Shown here: positions 1-8,232 of the stretch, in pieces | Position numbering within the stretch: the stretch's first letter is position 1 | Layout: every line of letters starts with the position of its first letter | Source: Clostridiales bacterium | GTDB lineage: Bacteria > Bacillota > Clostridia > Christensenellales > UBA1242 | Assembly (NCBI GenBank): GCA_015055905.1 | Contig: SVHI01000006.1 | Span: forward strand, 1-62,762 | Reading direction: 5' to 3' | Length of the DNA stretch: 62,762 nucleotides | Notes under the pieces: generated by a model | What the model was told of the DNA's origin: nothing | What the model saw: the letters and a program-made list of their open reading frames with translations, nothing else | The model's database searches: none | Made by a program: the position numbers and the translations under genes

Positions 1-585
1 TATGGTTCAGGTGAAAGAGTTGTGCTCACACTTGGTTCAAACCTTACAGTAACATCACAAACAGCAAACTGTGTATACATTAAAGGAGCAGGAGCAAATC
101 TTGTAACAAGTGCAAACTTAACATCTCATAGTGTAAGATATGCAGCAATTCAAGGAAATGGAAACCTTTCAAGCAGAATTGAAAGCATTACAATCGCAGG
201 TGGTTTGGTTTATAGTGTATACAATCACGCAATCTATGCACCACAAACAGGAACAATCAATATTACTGGTGGAGAAATTAAGGGAACAACAGCCCTTTAT
301 GTAAAGAGCGGAAACGTTAATATTTCAGGTGGTAAATTTATTGCTACTGGTGTATATGGTGAATATGTTTACAATGGAAATGGTGGCTGTAACACAGGTG
401 ATGCTCTTGTAATTGACTCTTGTGGTTATCCAGGTGGATATCCAGTTGTAACAATCACTGGTGGAACATTTGAAGTTGCTGATTCAAAATCACACGGAAT
501 TGCTTATTACATTTATGACGGAAACAATGCTGTTGTAAATGCTCCAAATTATGCAATTTTCTGGCTTCCAGTTGCAGCTCAATAA
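1..585 (+). CDS. Partial extracellular beta-helix-type repeat protein (C-terminal part)
   Basis: The reading frame is open from the first base, so the true start lies left of the window and only about 194 residues are visible. The visible part is a series of short strands with recurring ITGG(E/T)(I/F) and ISGGKF motifs, rich in Gly, Thr, Asn and Val, which is typical of right-handed beta-helix surface or adhesin-like proteins. The C-terminus (NAPNYAIFWLPVAAQ) shows no LPXTG or membrane anchor, so any anchor or signal peptide is probably N-terminal. It stops just before a strong terminator and is therefore the last gene of its transcript. Exact ligand or function cannot be told from this fragment. 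Confidence 0.7.
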   Translation, partial: YGSGERVVLTLGSNLTVTSQTANCVYIKGAGANLVTSANLTSHSVRYAAIQGNGNLSSRIESITIAGGLVYSVYNHAIYAPQTGTINITGGEIKGTTALYVKSGNVNISGGKFIATGVYGEYVYNGNGGCNTGDALVIDSCGYPGGYPVVTITGGTFEVADSKSHGIAYYIYDGNNAVVNAPNYAIFWLPVAAQ

Positions 586-591
586 AATAAT

Positions 592-621
592 AAAAAGATG
601 GAATTTCTTCCATCTTTTTTT
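592..621 (+). terminator. Intrinsic terminator
   Basis: An 8-bp stem AGATGGAA/TTCCATCT with a TTTC loop is followed by a T tract. It ends the beta-helix protein gene. Confidence 0.9.
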
Positions 622-675
622 GTGCCTAAAATCATAAGTTTTTTGGCTTTACATCTAGAAATGCGAGTGTTAGTG

Positions 676-684
676 TGGTATAAT
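676..684 (+). promoter_or_regulatory. Extended -10 promoter
   Basis: TGGTATAAT is an extended -10 (TG-N-TATAAT) about 20 bases before the kinase start. No convincing -35 lies 17 bases upstream, which fits an extended -10 promoter. Confidence 0.5.
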
Positions 685-704
685 TAAAGGGTAGGAGAAA
701 ACTT

Positions 705-1703
705 ATGGAAACATTGCTTGCAATCGATGGTGGTGGAACAAAAACTGAAGTTTTGCTTGCCACAACATCAGGAAAAGTTTTAGCGAAAAAAGTTTATGAC
801 GGAACAAACCTAAATAGTGTTGGTATTGAAAAGGCGTTTGGAATACTTGAAACTGCACTTATGGATTTTTCTGGCATTGCTCTTGAAAATGGTATGACAC
901 TTGCTGGCATCTATTTTGGTCTTGCCGGTGGCGTTAATGGAAACCATCAAGAACTTGTTTATAGTTATTTTAAAAACAAATATTTTAGAGACATTCCATT
1001 TTCGAATGCTGGCGACGACCTTAACTCTATTAACGTTGGTGTAAAAAACGCACCAAATGGCATTGCGGTTATTGCGGGAACTGGCTCGAATGTTATGCTC
1101 AAAAAAGACGGCTTTGTTCTTCCAAACCCACAACTTAGTGGTTGGGGATATTTGTTTGATAATGGTGCGAGCGGTTTTGATTTTGGCAGAGACGCAGTTC
1201 TTGCAGCAAAAGCGGAGTATAACGGAACAGGAAAACCAACCCTCATCACACAAATGCTTGAAACTAAACTTAAGAGTTCAGTGTTTGATTCACTTGAAGA
1301 AATTTATCAAAAAGGACCAAGATTTGTTGCAGGGCTTGCGCCTATTGTGTTTGATGCGTATCGCGCGGGCGACAGAGTTGCTGGGGAAATTATTTTGAAA
1401 CAAATTATGAATGTTGCAAATATGATTAACACTGGTCACGAAATTATTGGAAAAGAAAACGACGCAAAAGTTGGTCTTGTTGGTGGAATTTTTGCTCACG
1501 AAAAAACAATCTTTGAGCCAAATCTCAAAAAGATGATTTCGCCAAAACTTTCTATTGAATTTCCAAAAGAATCACAAATTTATGGTGCGTTGATGGAGGC
1601 TGCAAAAAACGCAGGCGTTTATGCCAATGACGAATTTTTGAAAAATTTCAATCAAACTTATGGTGCTCCAGTTTTGGACACTCCAGCATCACAAAAGGAA
1701 TAA
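705..1703 (+). CDS. BadF/BadG/BcrA/BcrD-type ATPase, N-acetylglucosamine kinase-like
   Basis: The 332-aa protein begins with the phosphate-1 loop of the ASKHA fold (AIDGGGTKTE, residues 6-15). It has a second glycine-rich nucleotide-binding loop (AVIAGTGSN, about 121-129) followed by GWGYLFDNGASG, the pattern of the BadF/BcrA family that includes eukaryotic-type N-acetylglucosamine kinases. The likely role is cytosolic ATP-dependent phosphorylation of an amino sugar during peptidoglycan or glycan recycling; the substrate is inferred from the family only. The start is supported by GGAG eight bases upstream. It appears monocistronic between two terminators. An activator-type ATPase is less likely, as no partner dehydratase is nearby. 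Confidence 0.8.
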   Translation: METLLAIDGGGTKTEVLLATTSGKVLAKKVYDGTNLNSVGIEKAFGILETALMDFSGIALENGMTLAGIYFGLAGGVNGNHQELVYSYFKNKYFRDIPFSNAGDDLNSINVGVKNAPNGIAVIAGTGSNVMLKKDGFVLPNPQLSGWGYLFDNGASGFDFGRDAVLAAKAEYNGTGKPTLITQMLETKLKSSVFDSLEEIYQKGPRFVAGLAPIVFDAYRAGDRVAGEIILKQIMNVANMINTGHEIIGKENDAKVGLVGGIFAHEKTIFEPNLKKMISPKLSIEFPKESQIYGALMEAAKNAGVYANDEFLKNFNQTYGAPVLDTPASQKE

Positions 1704-1707
1704 AATG

Positions 1708-1737
1708 AAGGCATATCGTGATAGATATGCCTTTTTT
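1708..1737 (+). terminator. Intrinsic terminator
   Basis: Perfect 10-bp stem AAGGCATATC/GATATGCCTT with loop GTGATA and T tract, ending the kinase transcript. Confidence 0.9.
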
Positions 1738-1828
1738 GATATAAATTTTAATAATTTTTGCGTTTTTGTTAAAACCATTTTGAGAAATTTTGTTTTGGGT
1801 GCTACAATTAAGTCGGGGAGTGATATTT

Positions 1829-2443
1829 ATGAGTGAAACTCAAGGAACAAAAAAGATTGGTGTATTTATTGCGAGGTTTCAACCTCTTCACAAGGCGCAC
1901 GTTTATGTGATTGAAAAGGCACTAAAAGAATGTGACAAGGTTGTGATTATGCTTGGCAGCAGCAATAAAGAAAATATGCCAAGAAATCCGTTCAACTTTA
2001 GGCTTAGAAAAGAGTTGTTGTCGGAGTCGCTCAGCAATAATCACGATATGACAAAAATACAAATCTATCAATTTCCTGATTGGTCGGAAGAAAATTTAGT
2101 GACTGACGACCACGTTTGGGGACACTATTTGTATTATAATATTGTTTCAAGAATCAATCAAAAAAACTTCACGCTTTATTATAGCGACAACCCAGACATT
2201 GTTAGGAATTGGTTTGATGATGAAGTTTCGAGATACATCTCATTTTGTTTTTTGAACAGACAAAAGGTTTTTGATGGGCTTTCTTCAACAAAGATTAGAG
2301 AGGCGCTATTAAACTTTACTGAAAAAGATAAAAAATATCTCTATAAGTTTTTGCCAGAAGCGGTTTTCGATAGGGTTGAAGAACTTAGAGATATTATTGT
2401 AAAGGTTCACAAAAACCCAAAGAAAGATTTTACAATGAAATAG
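1829..2443 (+). CDS. Nicotinamide-nucleotide adenylyltransferase-like nucleotidyltransferase
   Basis: The 204-aa protein has the nucleotidyltransferase alpha/beta-phosphodiesterase signature: GVFIARFQPLHKAH near the N-terminus ((G/A)RFQPxHxxH) and SSTKIREAL near residue 160 (the ISSTxIR motif). This arrangement is that of NadM-like NMN adenylyltransferases, which form NAD from NMN and ATP; another nucleotide-transfer substrate is possible. The ATG at 1829 is chosen over an in-frame upstream start at 1790 because GGGGAG lies seven bases before it. A 14-bp gap separates it from the next gene, so the two are probably co-transcribed. Confidence 0.8.
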   Translation: MSETQGTKKIGVFIARFQPLHKAHVYVIEKALKECDKVVIMLGSSNKENMPRNPFNFRLRKELLSESLSNNHDMTKIQIYQFPDWSEENLVTDDHVWGHYLYYNIVSRINQKNFTLYYSDNPDIVRNWFDDEVSRYISFCFLNRQKVFDGLSSTKIREALLNFTEKDKKYLYKFLPEAVFDRVEELRDIIVKVHKNPKKDFTMK

Positions 2444-2457
2444 AGGAGATAAAACTT

Positions 2458-3135
2458 ATGAATATGTTAGGTATGGCAATCGCTGCAAAGGGCTTAAATG
2501 AAATGTCTAGAAGAAGCGGCAGGGGCGGTGGATATTATGGTCCAAGTGAACCAACTGAAGAAGAGTATTTTTTAGGTGATTGTTTATCTATTATTAGGGA
2601 ATGTGCAAAAATGCCCGCAACTGAAGACACAATCATTCCTGTTTCAACAACAAGAAAAAGAACACGTGCTGAAAAGAAAAAGGGAGTTCCTAAAGAAGAA
2701 ACTCGTGAAATTTATATCGCACAAATCAATCCAAGAGGTGTGGGGTTTGAAGGAATTGAAACTCACACAGGTCTTTCACCGGTTATTGGTATGATTGATA
2801 ATGATAAAATGTTTGTTTATTCAACAAGCCCAGAGCATCTTGAGATTTTTGTTATTGAAGAATATGCTTATGACCATATGGGTGATTATTTCTATAGAAC
2901 TGGCAATGTTGCAAAAGACGGTCTCAGCCCAGACTTTGAAGAAATTAGAACAAAAATTGTTCGTGTTTATAATTCGAGAAGAGTTGAGCCACAAGCAGGA
3001 TTCACAACCAAGCCAGACCAAAAATCTTTCAGTGTTAGAGAAAATTGGATAAAGGTTGCTGACATCGTTGGAGCAAAGCGCAGAGCGTGCTTGGAAAGAA
3101 ATAAAGAACCAAATGCAGAGCAAATGGGTGAATAA
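2458..3135 (+). CDS. Hypothetical protein with Gly-rich N-terminal segment
   Basis: A 225-aa protein I do not recognise. Residues 1-35 start MNMLGMAIAAKGLNEMSRR and continue into a short Gly/Arg/Tyr-rich linker. A basic patch (about 65-80, RKRTRAEKKK) precedes a mixed alpha/beta region with no known motif. There is no signal peptide or convincing membrane helix. GAGGAGAT upstream supports the start. It follows the NMN adenylyltransferase-like gene closely and shares its terminator, so it may act with it, but nothing in the sequence states a function. Confidence 0.6.
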   Translation: MNMLGMAIAAKGLNEMSRRSGRGGGYYGPSEPTEEEYFLGDCLSIIRECAKMPATEDTIIPVSTTRKRTRAEKKKGVPKEETREIYIAQINPRGVGFEGIETHTGLSPVIGMIDNDKMFVYSTSPEHLEIFVIEEYAYDHMGDYFYRTGNVAKDGLSPDFEEIRTKIVRVYNSRRVEPQAGFTTKPDQKSFSVRENWIKVADIVGAKRRACLERNKEPNAEQMGE

Positions 3136-3147
3136 AAATTTAAAAAT

Positions 3148-3178
3148 AAAAAAGACATACCGTGTGGTATGTCTTTTT
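3148..3178. terminator. Bidirectional intrinsic terminator
   Basis: AAAGACATACC/GGTATGTCTTT stem with GTGT loop, A tract on one side and T tract on the other. It serves the convergent genes ending at 3135 (+) and 3190 (-). Confidence 0.9.
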
Positions 3179-3189
3179 GTTTGTCCTTA

Positions 3190-3702
3190 TTATTGTTTTT
3201 GTGATGCTCTTGCGGCTTCGATTGCTTTGAGTTCTTCAAGTGATTTTGAAAGAAGTTCTCTGTTTTCTTCCATAAGAGCGATGTTAATTTTGTATGATGG
3301 CAAGTTTGTTGAAAGGTCATTTTGAACATTAAAATATTCAAGGTCGTGACAGATTTCTTCAAACTCTTGCGCTTCCATTTCACTTTGTGGGTTCAAGTAT
3401 CTTGACATTGCTGAATAAAGGAATTCACCTTGATTGTTATATTCTTCGCCTTTAGCACAGTCTAAGCATCTTTCAATAACTTCAATTCCAAGTGTTTTTG
3501 TGTCAGCCTCTTCTGGTGAAAGTGTTGTTCTTGTTGAAAATTTGAACAACAAGTCGCCGCGTTTGAAAACTGCATATTCAACATAGTCTGGGTTTGGATT
3601 GTGTGCGCCTCTGTCGTGTCCTCTAGAAACTTTTTTAACCAAGCAAATGTCATTTTTATCTAAAACATCTCTTGCTTCTTTTTCAATTAAAATTTGTGGC
3701 AT
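3190..3702 (-). CDS. Hypothetical soluble protein
   Basis: A 170-aa protein without a family I recognise. The N-terminal two thirds are mixed alpha/beta, including a CLDCAKGEEY segment near residue 79; the last 40 residues (MEENRELLSKSLEELKAIEAARAS) are predicted helical or coiled coil. There is no signal peptide or membrane segment. The start has GGAGGG upstream. It sits alone between a shared terminator and a divergent membrane protein gene. Confidence 0.55.
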   Translation of the reverse strand: MPQILIEKEARDVLDKNDICLVKKVSRGHDRGAHNPNPDYVEYAVFKRGDLLFKFSTRTTLSPEEADTKTLGIEVIERCLDCAKGEEYNNQGEFLYSAMSRYLNPQSEMEAQEFEEICHDLEYFNVQNDLSTNLPSYKINIALMEENRELLSKSLEELKAIEAARASQKQ

Positions 3703-3848
3703 ATTTTTGCCCTCCCTTGATTTATTGCATAATAATTATATCATTAAATAACTCGCTTGTAAATAGGGAATTTTAAATTTGTTGCGAGTCTAGGTAGTTG
3801 CCAAAAGTGAAACTTTATGTTATTATCTTGAAGAAATAAAGAGGTGTT

Positions 3849-4478
3849 ATGTTTAAGTTTGTTAAAGCAAAGTCGTGCATAATTATATCCTTAAGTTGCA
3901 TTTTTATGGCTTTTGGAATTTATAATGTTCATTCGCTCTCTGGAGTAACAGAGGGTGGTGTTTTGGGTGCAACACTTTTGCTTGATAATTGGTTAGGTTT
4001 GAGCCCTGCGATTTCAACCATTGTCTTGAACATAATTTGTTATTTTGTTGGCTGGAAAGTTCTTGGAAAAGAATTCTTGTTCTATTCGGGTTTTGGAACA
4101 ATCGTTTATTCGGTTTCTTATGGTGTGTTTGAAATGATTGGTCCTGTATTTCCAGGGATTGCTAACTTGCCGTTAGTTGCCGCACTTGTTGGTGCAATTT
4201 TTGTGGGTGTTGGTGCAGGTTTCTGCGTTAGAGAACAATGTGCGCTTGGAGGTGACGATGCACTTGCGATGGCAATTTCAAAACTTACAAAAATTCGTAT
4301 CCAATGGCTCTATCTTGTCAGCGACTTGACCGTTTTGTTGTTGTCGCTCACATATATTCCGCTTTCAAAGATTGTTTATTCGGTTTTAACTGTAATTATT
4401 TCTGGACAAATTATAGGCTTTATTGAAAGGTTTGGAAAGAAAGAAGAAACAAAAAATCAAAATAAAGAAAAAGTTTAA
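3849..4478 (+). CDS. YitT-like (DUF161) integral membrane protein
   Basis: The 209-aa protein has five to six hydrophobic helices across residues 8-195 and the family-like early segment SGVTEGGVLGATLLLDNWLG and mid segment CALGGDDALAMAISK. These match the N-terminal membrane domain of YitT/DUF161 proteins of Firmicutes; here the cytosolic C-terminal DUF2179 domain of full-length members is absent. Its biochemical role is unknown. An AGAGG site precedes the start and a terminator follows at once, so it is probably monocistronic. Confidence 0.7.
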   Translation: MFKFVKAKSCIIISLSCIFMAFGIYNVHSLSGVTEGGVLGATLLLDNWLGLSPAISTIVLNIICYFVGWKVLGKEFLFYSGFGTIVYSVSYGVFEMIGPVFPGIANLPLVAALVGAIFVGVGAGFCVREQCALGGDDALAMAISKLTKIRIQWLYLVSDLTVLLLSLTYIPLSKIVYSVLTVIISGQIIGFIERFGKKEETKNQNKEKV

Positions 4479-4506
4479 AGATAGCCTGCTGGGGCTGTCT
4501 TTTTTT
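4477..4506 (+). terminator. Intrinsic terminator
   Basis: AGATAGCC/GGCTGTCT stem (one G-T pair) plus T tract directly after the YitT-like gene. Confidence 0.85.
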
Positions 4507-4579
4507 GCCTAAAAAAGGTTGTTTGTTTAGGGTTCAAAATTTGCGAAATTTAGGGCAAATTTTCAAGGTTTTTGATTTG

Positions 4580-4608
4580 TTGACAAATAAAAATTAACTA
4601 TATAGAAT
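4580..4608 (+). promoter_or_regulatory. Sigma-A-type promoter
   Basis: TTGACA at 4580-4585, 17-bp spacer, TAGAAT at 4603-4608; about 45 bases before the oxidoreductase start. Confidence 0.7.
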
Positions 4609-4651
4609 GAAACTAGGCACTAATCTTTTAGTAAAAAAGGGGGTATTTTTT

Positions 4652-5659
4652 ATGGAAAAATTAAGAGTTGGTGTTATCGGTTGCGGCCGAATTTCTGTTA
4701 GACATTTTTTGCCGATAAAGGCAATAGAAGAACTTGAACTTGTGGCTTGTTGTGACAATAAACCAGAGCGCGCGGATGCGGCAGCAAAGGAATATGGAAT
4801 TAAAGCATATTATTCTTATGAAGAAATGATTGAAAACGAAAACCTTGATGTGGTTCACTTGTGTTTGCCACACTATCTTCACTCAAAAGTTGCTATCTTT
4901 GCGTTTGAGCACGGCGTTAACGTTCTCACTGAAAAGCCTATGGACGTTGATTATGAAAGTGCAAAAAGAGCGGTTGATTTTGCTAAAGAGAAAAATTTAA
5001 TGTTTGGAGTAATTTTTCAATGTCGTTACACCGAACCTGCAAAGCTTGTAAAAAAAGCCGTTCAAAGTGGAAAACTTGGCAAAATTTTATCGGTTCGTTC
5101 AGTTCTCACTTGGAATCGTTCAGATGATTATTATGACAGCAGTGACTGGAAGGGCACTTGGGACAAAGAGGGTGGCGGCGTTGTTATTGACCAAGCGATT
5201 CACTCTATTGACCTTGTGAACTGGATGGTGGATAGCGAGGTTGAAAGTATTAGTTGTTCTATGCACAACCACGGACACAAAAAAGTTAATGTTGAAGACA
5301 CCGCTGAAGGACTTATAACTTATAAAAATGGCACCAAATATGGCTTTTATTGTATGAATAACTATTCAGCAGATGAGCCAATAGAAATTAGAATGGTATG
5401 TGAAAAAGGCAAGGTTGTGTTTGGTTATCACGACGCATTGATTACTTATAACGACGGAACCACAGAAGACGCTCACGAAGAACAAGTTAAAAAAGCTGAT
5501 GGTGGAAAAGATTATTGGGGTTCTTGGCATATTCGCCAAATTCGTCAATTCTACAACGCTTTGCAAGGCAGAGAAGAACTTGAAATTAGCGGTGAAGAGG
5601 CTCTTAAAATTCACAAACTTATTATGGATATTTATGAAGTTGGCGGAATGAAAAAGTAA
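4652..5659 (+). CDS. Gfo/Idh/MocA family NAD(P)-dependent oxidoreductase
   Basis: The 335-aa protein has the N-terminal Rossmann motif VGVIGCGRIS (residues 6-15), the family's EKP motif (LTEKPMDVD, about 106) as part of the active site, and the alpha/beta C-terminal domain with DQAIHSIDLVNW carrying the conserved catalytic-type His. Such enzymes oxidise or reduce sugars, inositols or their derivatives in the cytosol; the substrate cannot be assigned. ATG 4652 is preferred over an in-frame ATG at 4607 because AGGGGG precedes it and the promoter -10 overlaps the upstream ATG. It is flanked by its own promoter and terminator. Confidence 0.85.
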   Translation: MEKLRVGVIGCGRISVRHFLPIKAIEELELVACCDNKPERADAAAKEYGIKAYYSYEEMIENENLDVVHLCLPHYLHSKVAIFAFEHGVNVLTEKPMDVDYESAKRAVDFAKEKNLMFGVIFQCRYTEPAKLVKKAVQSGKLGKILSVRSVLTWNRSDDYYDSSDWKGTWDKEGGGVVIDQAIHSIDLVNWMVDSEVESISCSMHNHGHKKVNVEDTAEGLITYKNGTKYGFYCMNNYSADEPIEIRMVCEKGKVVFGYHDALITYNDGTTEDAHEEQVKKADGGKDYWGSWHIRQIRQFYNALQGREELEISGEEALKIHKLIMDIYEVGGMKK

Positions 5660-5664
5660 AATAA

Positions 5665-5690
5665 AAGGCAGGGGACACCTGTCTTTTTTT
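5665..5690 (+). terminator. Intrinsic terminator
   Basis: AGGCAGG/CCTGTCT stem with T tract after the oxidoreductase gene. Confidence 0.8.
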
Positions 5691-5730
5691 GTTGAATTTT
5701 GTAAAAAGTTTGCGGGACCTTTTTATTTAT

Positions 5731-5760
5731 TTGACAAAATGCTCGGGGGGGGGGTATGAT
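5731..5760 (+). promoter_or_regulatory. Promoter with G10 homopolymer in the spacer (predicted phase-variable)
   Basis: TTGACA (5731-5736) and TATGAT (5755-5760) are separated by 18 bases, the last ten of which (5745-5754) are an uninterrupted run of G. Loss of one G would give the optimal 17-bp spacing. Slipped-strand change of such tracts is a known way to switch promoter strength for surface proteins. Confidence 0.7.
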
Positions 5761-5803
5761 TTAATCAGCGAAAAGCAAAAATTTTTATAAAGGAGAAAAG
5801 AGT

Positions 5804-6700
5804 ATGAAAAACAAATTTATGCGTGGACTTTTGGCAGTTTGTATGGCTTTCACTTGCGTGTTCGGTTTAGCAGCTTGTGGCGAAGACCCAGCAGACCCAC
5901 CAGCAACCCCAGCAGCCCCTGCAATGACATTTACTGTTAATGAAGAGGTTGTTGCTGATGCAAGTGATGTTATGGCTGACCTTAAAATGATTCATAACAA
6001 CTTCCCATCAGAAAACACAGAATTCACATTAGAGGAAATGCTTGCAGATTCACAATTCCAAGCATTCCCAGGATTTAGTGAATTCACTTATTATGTCGAG
6101 ATTGGAACAGTTGCAAACGTTACTAGCGTTGACTCAATCACAGTTGGTTCAAAATTCCTTAAAGACCAAACATTTGAATTGTCAATCGGTAGAAACAACC
6201 ACCTCACAGCAAAAGTTTATTATGTAGAAGATAATAAAGTTTATGTTGCTGCTCCAGTTGTTGTTTTCGAAGCTGTAAACCTTGCTGAAATCAAAATCAA
6301 TGATACAAAATTTGATGTTGACACAGAACTCACAGCAGTTGCAGGTGAAGTTGAAACAATCGCTTTCGAAACAGCAAGCAGCACAGTTGCAGCTGGCGAA
6401 AATGCAGGCGAATATGACGTTGTTGTTAAAGAAGCAAACAACCCAATCTTGCTCACATTTGATGGTGTGACATCAGAAGATTTCGTAGTTGTTAAGAAAG
6501 TTATCGGTGATGAAGTTTCTTATGCTATTTCTGAAGTTAGAGCATCTAACAAATTGGCTGTTTATCCAGTTCCATATAGTGCTGACCCATTAACAGAAGC
6601 TTATGATGCTTATAACGGCACAACAAGAGAATATTCAATCTATGTTCTTGATGGAAGTGTTTACACAATCACATTAAACATTGAAGTTGACCGTACTTAA
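5804..6700 (+). CDS. Surface lipoprotein of unknown function
   Basis: A 298-aa predicted lipoprotein. Residues 1-25 form a signal peptide with positive start (MKNKFMR), hydrophobic core and lipobox LAAC with Cys25 as the lipid anchor, followed by a Pro/Ala-rich spacer (DPADPPATPAAPA) that would lift the domain from the membrane. The rest is beta-rich with no known domain. AAAGGAG precedes the start. Expression is predicted to depend on the G10 promoter just upstream, which would make it a phase-variable surface protein. It is monocistronic, ending at a strong hairpin. Confidence 0.75.
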   Translation: MKNKFMRGLLAVCMAFTCVFGLAACGEDPADPPATPAAPAMTFTVNEEVVADASDVMADLKMIHNNFPSENTEFTLEEMLADSQFQAFPGFSEFTYYVEIGTVANVTSVDSITVGSKFLKDQTFELSIGRNNHLTAKVYYVEDNKVYVAAPVVVFEAVNLAEIKINDTKFDVDTELTAVAGEVETIAFETASSTVAAGENAGEYDVVVKEANNPILLTFDGVTSEDFVVVKKVIGDEVSYAISEVRASNKLAVYPVPYSADPLTEAYDAYNGTTREYSIYVLDGSVYTITLNIEVDRT

Positions 6701-6713
6701 TCAATTTCGAAAA

Positions 6714-6750
6714 AAAAGTCCTATTAGGGTGACCTAATAGGACTTTTCTT
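6714..6750. terminator. Strong intrinsic terminator
   Basis: 15-bp perfect stem with loop GTGA, flanked by A and T tracts. Confidence 0.92.
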
Positions 6751-6780
6751 TACAATGAAATTGTGTTTATATTTTTGTTG

Positions 6781-6789
6781 TGATATAAT
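6781..6789 (+). promoter_or_regulatory. Extended -10 promoter giving a predicted leaderless mRNA
   Basis: TGATATAAT is an extended -10; its last base is only six bases before the ATG of the acetyltransferase. Normal initiation seven bases after the -10 would start the RNA at the A of the ATG. No Shine-Dalgarno sequence is present. Confidence 0.6.
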
Positions 6790-6795
6790 AAAATT

Positions 6796-7281
6796 ATGAA
6801 TATTAGAAGATATGAAATTGGTGATAGAGAAAAGGTAAAACAGTTGCTTATTGAACTTCAAGAGTATGTTGTTGAGATTGACAAATTTCAACTCAACACG
6901 ATTGCGGCGTCTTATCGTGAAGATTATTTTAAGTATATGATGAGAGACTGCGAATTGAGTCAAGGCAGAATTTTTGTTGCGGAAGAAGACAAAAAGATTG
7001 TTGGCTTTATTGCGGGACACGTTCAAACATACACAGAAAGAGACAAACTTGATTACATTTGCCCTAAAAAAGGTGTTATTGCGGAACTTATTGTCAGCAA
7101 AGATTCAAGGAGCAAAGGCACAGGAAAACTTCTTCTTGATAAAATGGAAGAATATTTCAAATCTATTGATTGCGAGTTTATTCAATTAGATGTGTTTGCT
7201 TATAACGATGTTGCAAAAAAATTCTACGCAAAAAATGATTATGAAGAAAGAATGACGACATTGTTTAAGAAACTAAAATAG
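6796..7281 (+). CDS. GNAT family N-acetyltransferase
   Basis: A 161-aa protein of GNAT length and layout: N-terminal IRRYEIGDREKVKQLL, central beta strand GFIAGHV, acetyl-CoA pyrophosphate loop region VSKDSRSKGTGKLLLDKMEEY (about 98-118, with RSKGTGKLL as the R/QxxGxG/A motif) and C-terminal FAYNDVAKKFYAKNDYEE. It would transfer acetyl from acetyl-CoA to an unknown small molecule or protein N-terminus. It lacks a ribosome site and appears leaderless. The next gene starts 32 bases later with its own -10-like TATAAT at 7291. Confidence 0.85.
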   Translation: MNIRRYEIGDREKVKQLLIELQEYVVEIDKFQLNTIAASYREDYFKYMMRDCELSQGRIFVAEEDKKIVGFIAGHVQTYTERDKLDYICPKKGVIAELIVSKDSRSKGTGKLLLDKMEEYFKSIDCEFIQLDVFAYNDVAKKFYAKNDYEERMTTLFKKLK

Positions 7282-7313
7282 ATTTGTGTCTATAATTTTA
7301 TTTGGAGATAAAA

Positions 7314-8195
7314 ATGGAGAAGGCAAAGGTTTATTTTACAAAAAACATCACACCTGAAGCGGTTGTTGAGATATACAAAAAACTTAATGCAAACCTTGAT
7401 GGACGAGTTGCGGTTAAACTTCACTCCGGCGAAAAGGGAAATCAAAACTATATTAAGCCAGAATTTGTTAAGCCAATTATTGACTTTGTTAAAGGAACCG
7501 TGGTTGAATGCAACACCGCATATCCAGGTGCAAGGAACACCACTGAAAAACATAAGACGCTTATGAAAGAACATAGGTGGGCAGACTTTTTTGATGTGGA
7601 TATTTTGGATGAAAGCGGCGACCTTGTGTTAGAAATTCCAAACGGAAAGGTTCTTGATAAAAACTATGTTGGAAAAAATCTTGAAAACTATGATTCAATG
7701 CTTGTGTTGTCTCATTTTAAAGGGCACCCAATGGGTGGCTATGGTGGGGCAATCAAACAACTTTCAATAGGTTGTGCATCGTCAGCAGGCAAGTGTTGGA
7801 TTCACTCTGCGGGGGCAACAACTGAGCAGTCTAAAGTATGGAAATTGAAAAACGACCAAACGAAATTTTTAGAGTCTATGGCAGACTCTGCTGGTTCGAT
7901 TGTTGAATATTTCAAAGATAAGGTTGCATTCATAAACATTATGTGCAATTTGTCAGTTGATTGCGATTGTTGTGCGGTTGCTGAAGACCCTTGTATGAAT
8001 GATATTGGAATTTTGGCGTCGCTTGACCCTGTTGCGGTTGACCAAGCGTGCATTGATTTGGTTTATAATTCAACCGACAGCGGAAGAGACCATTTGGTTG
8101 AAAGAATTGAAAGCAGAAATGGTCTTCACACAATCGAAGCCGCAGTTGCTCTTGGCATTGGTTCAAAAGATTATGAACTTATTAATATTGACTAA
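7314..8195 (+). CDS. DUF362 domain protein
   Basis: A 293-aa protein matching the DUF362 pattern: VAVKLHSGEKGN (about 31-42), a central LSHFKGHPMGGYGGAIKQLSIGCAS and a C-terminal region CDCCAVAEDPCMNDIGILASLDPVAVDQA. The Cys-rich CDCC/C cluster suggests metal or Fe-S binding, but the 4Fe-4S ferredoxin domain of longer DUF362 proteins is not visible. The function of the family is not established. ATG 7314 is chosen because TGGAGA lies seven bases upstream; an in-frame ATG at 7302 lacks a site. Confidence 0.75.
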   Translation: MEKAKVYFTKNITPEAVVEIYKKLNANLDGRVAVKLHSGEKGNQNYIKPEFVKPIIDFVKGTVVECNTAYPGARNTTEKHKTLMKEHRWADFFDVDILDESGDLVLEIPNGKVLDKNYVGKNLENYDSMLVLSHFKGHPMGGYGGAIKQLSIGCASSAGKCWIHSAGATTEQSKVWKLKNDQTKFLESMADSAGSIVEYFKDKVAFINIMCNLSVDCDCCAVAEDPCMNDIGILASLDPVAVDQACIDLVYNSTDSGRDHLVERIESRNGLHTIEAAVALGIGSKDYELINID

Positions 8196-8227
8196 AAAAA
8201 GACATACCATTTGGTATGTCTTTTTTT
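8194..8227. terminator. Bidirectional intrinsic terminator
   Basis: GACATACC/GGTATGTC stem with A and T tracts between convergent genes; nearly the same hairpin as at 3148-3178. Confidence 0.9.
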
Positions 8228-8232
8228 GATGT

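Noticed and set aside
810..1499. Open frames opposite or out of phase with the BadF-type kinase
   Set aside because: They are shadows of the strongly coding plus-strand frame and lack ribosome sites; the same holds for similar frames under nrdD, the large lipoprotein and the transglutaminase gene.
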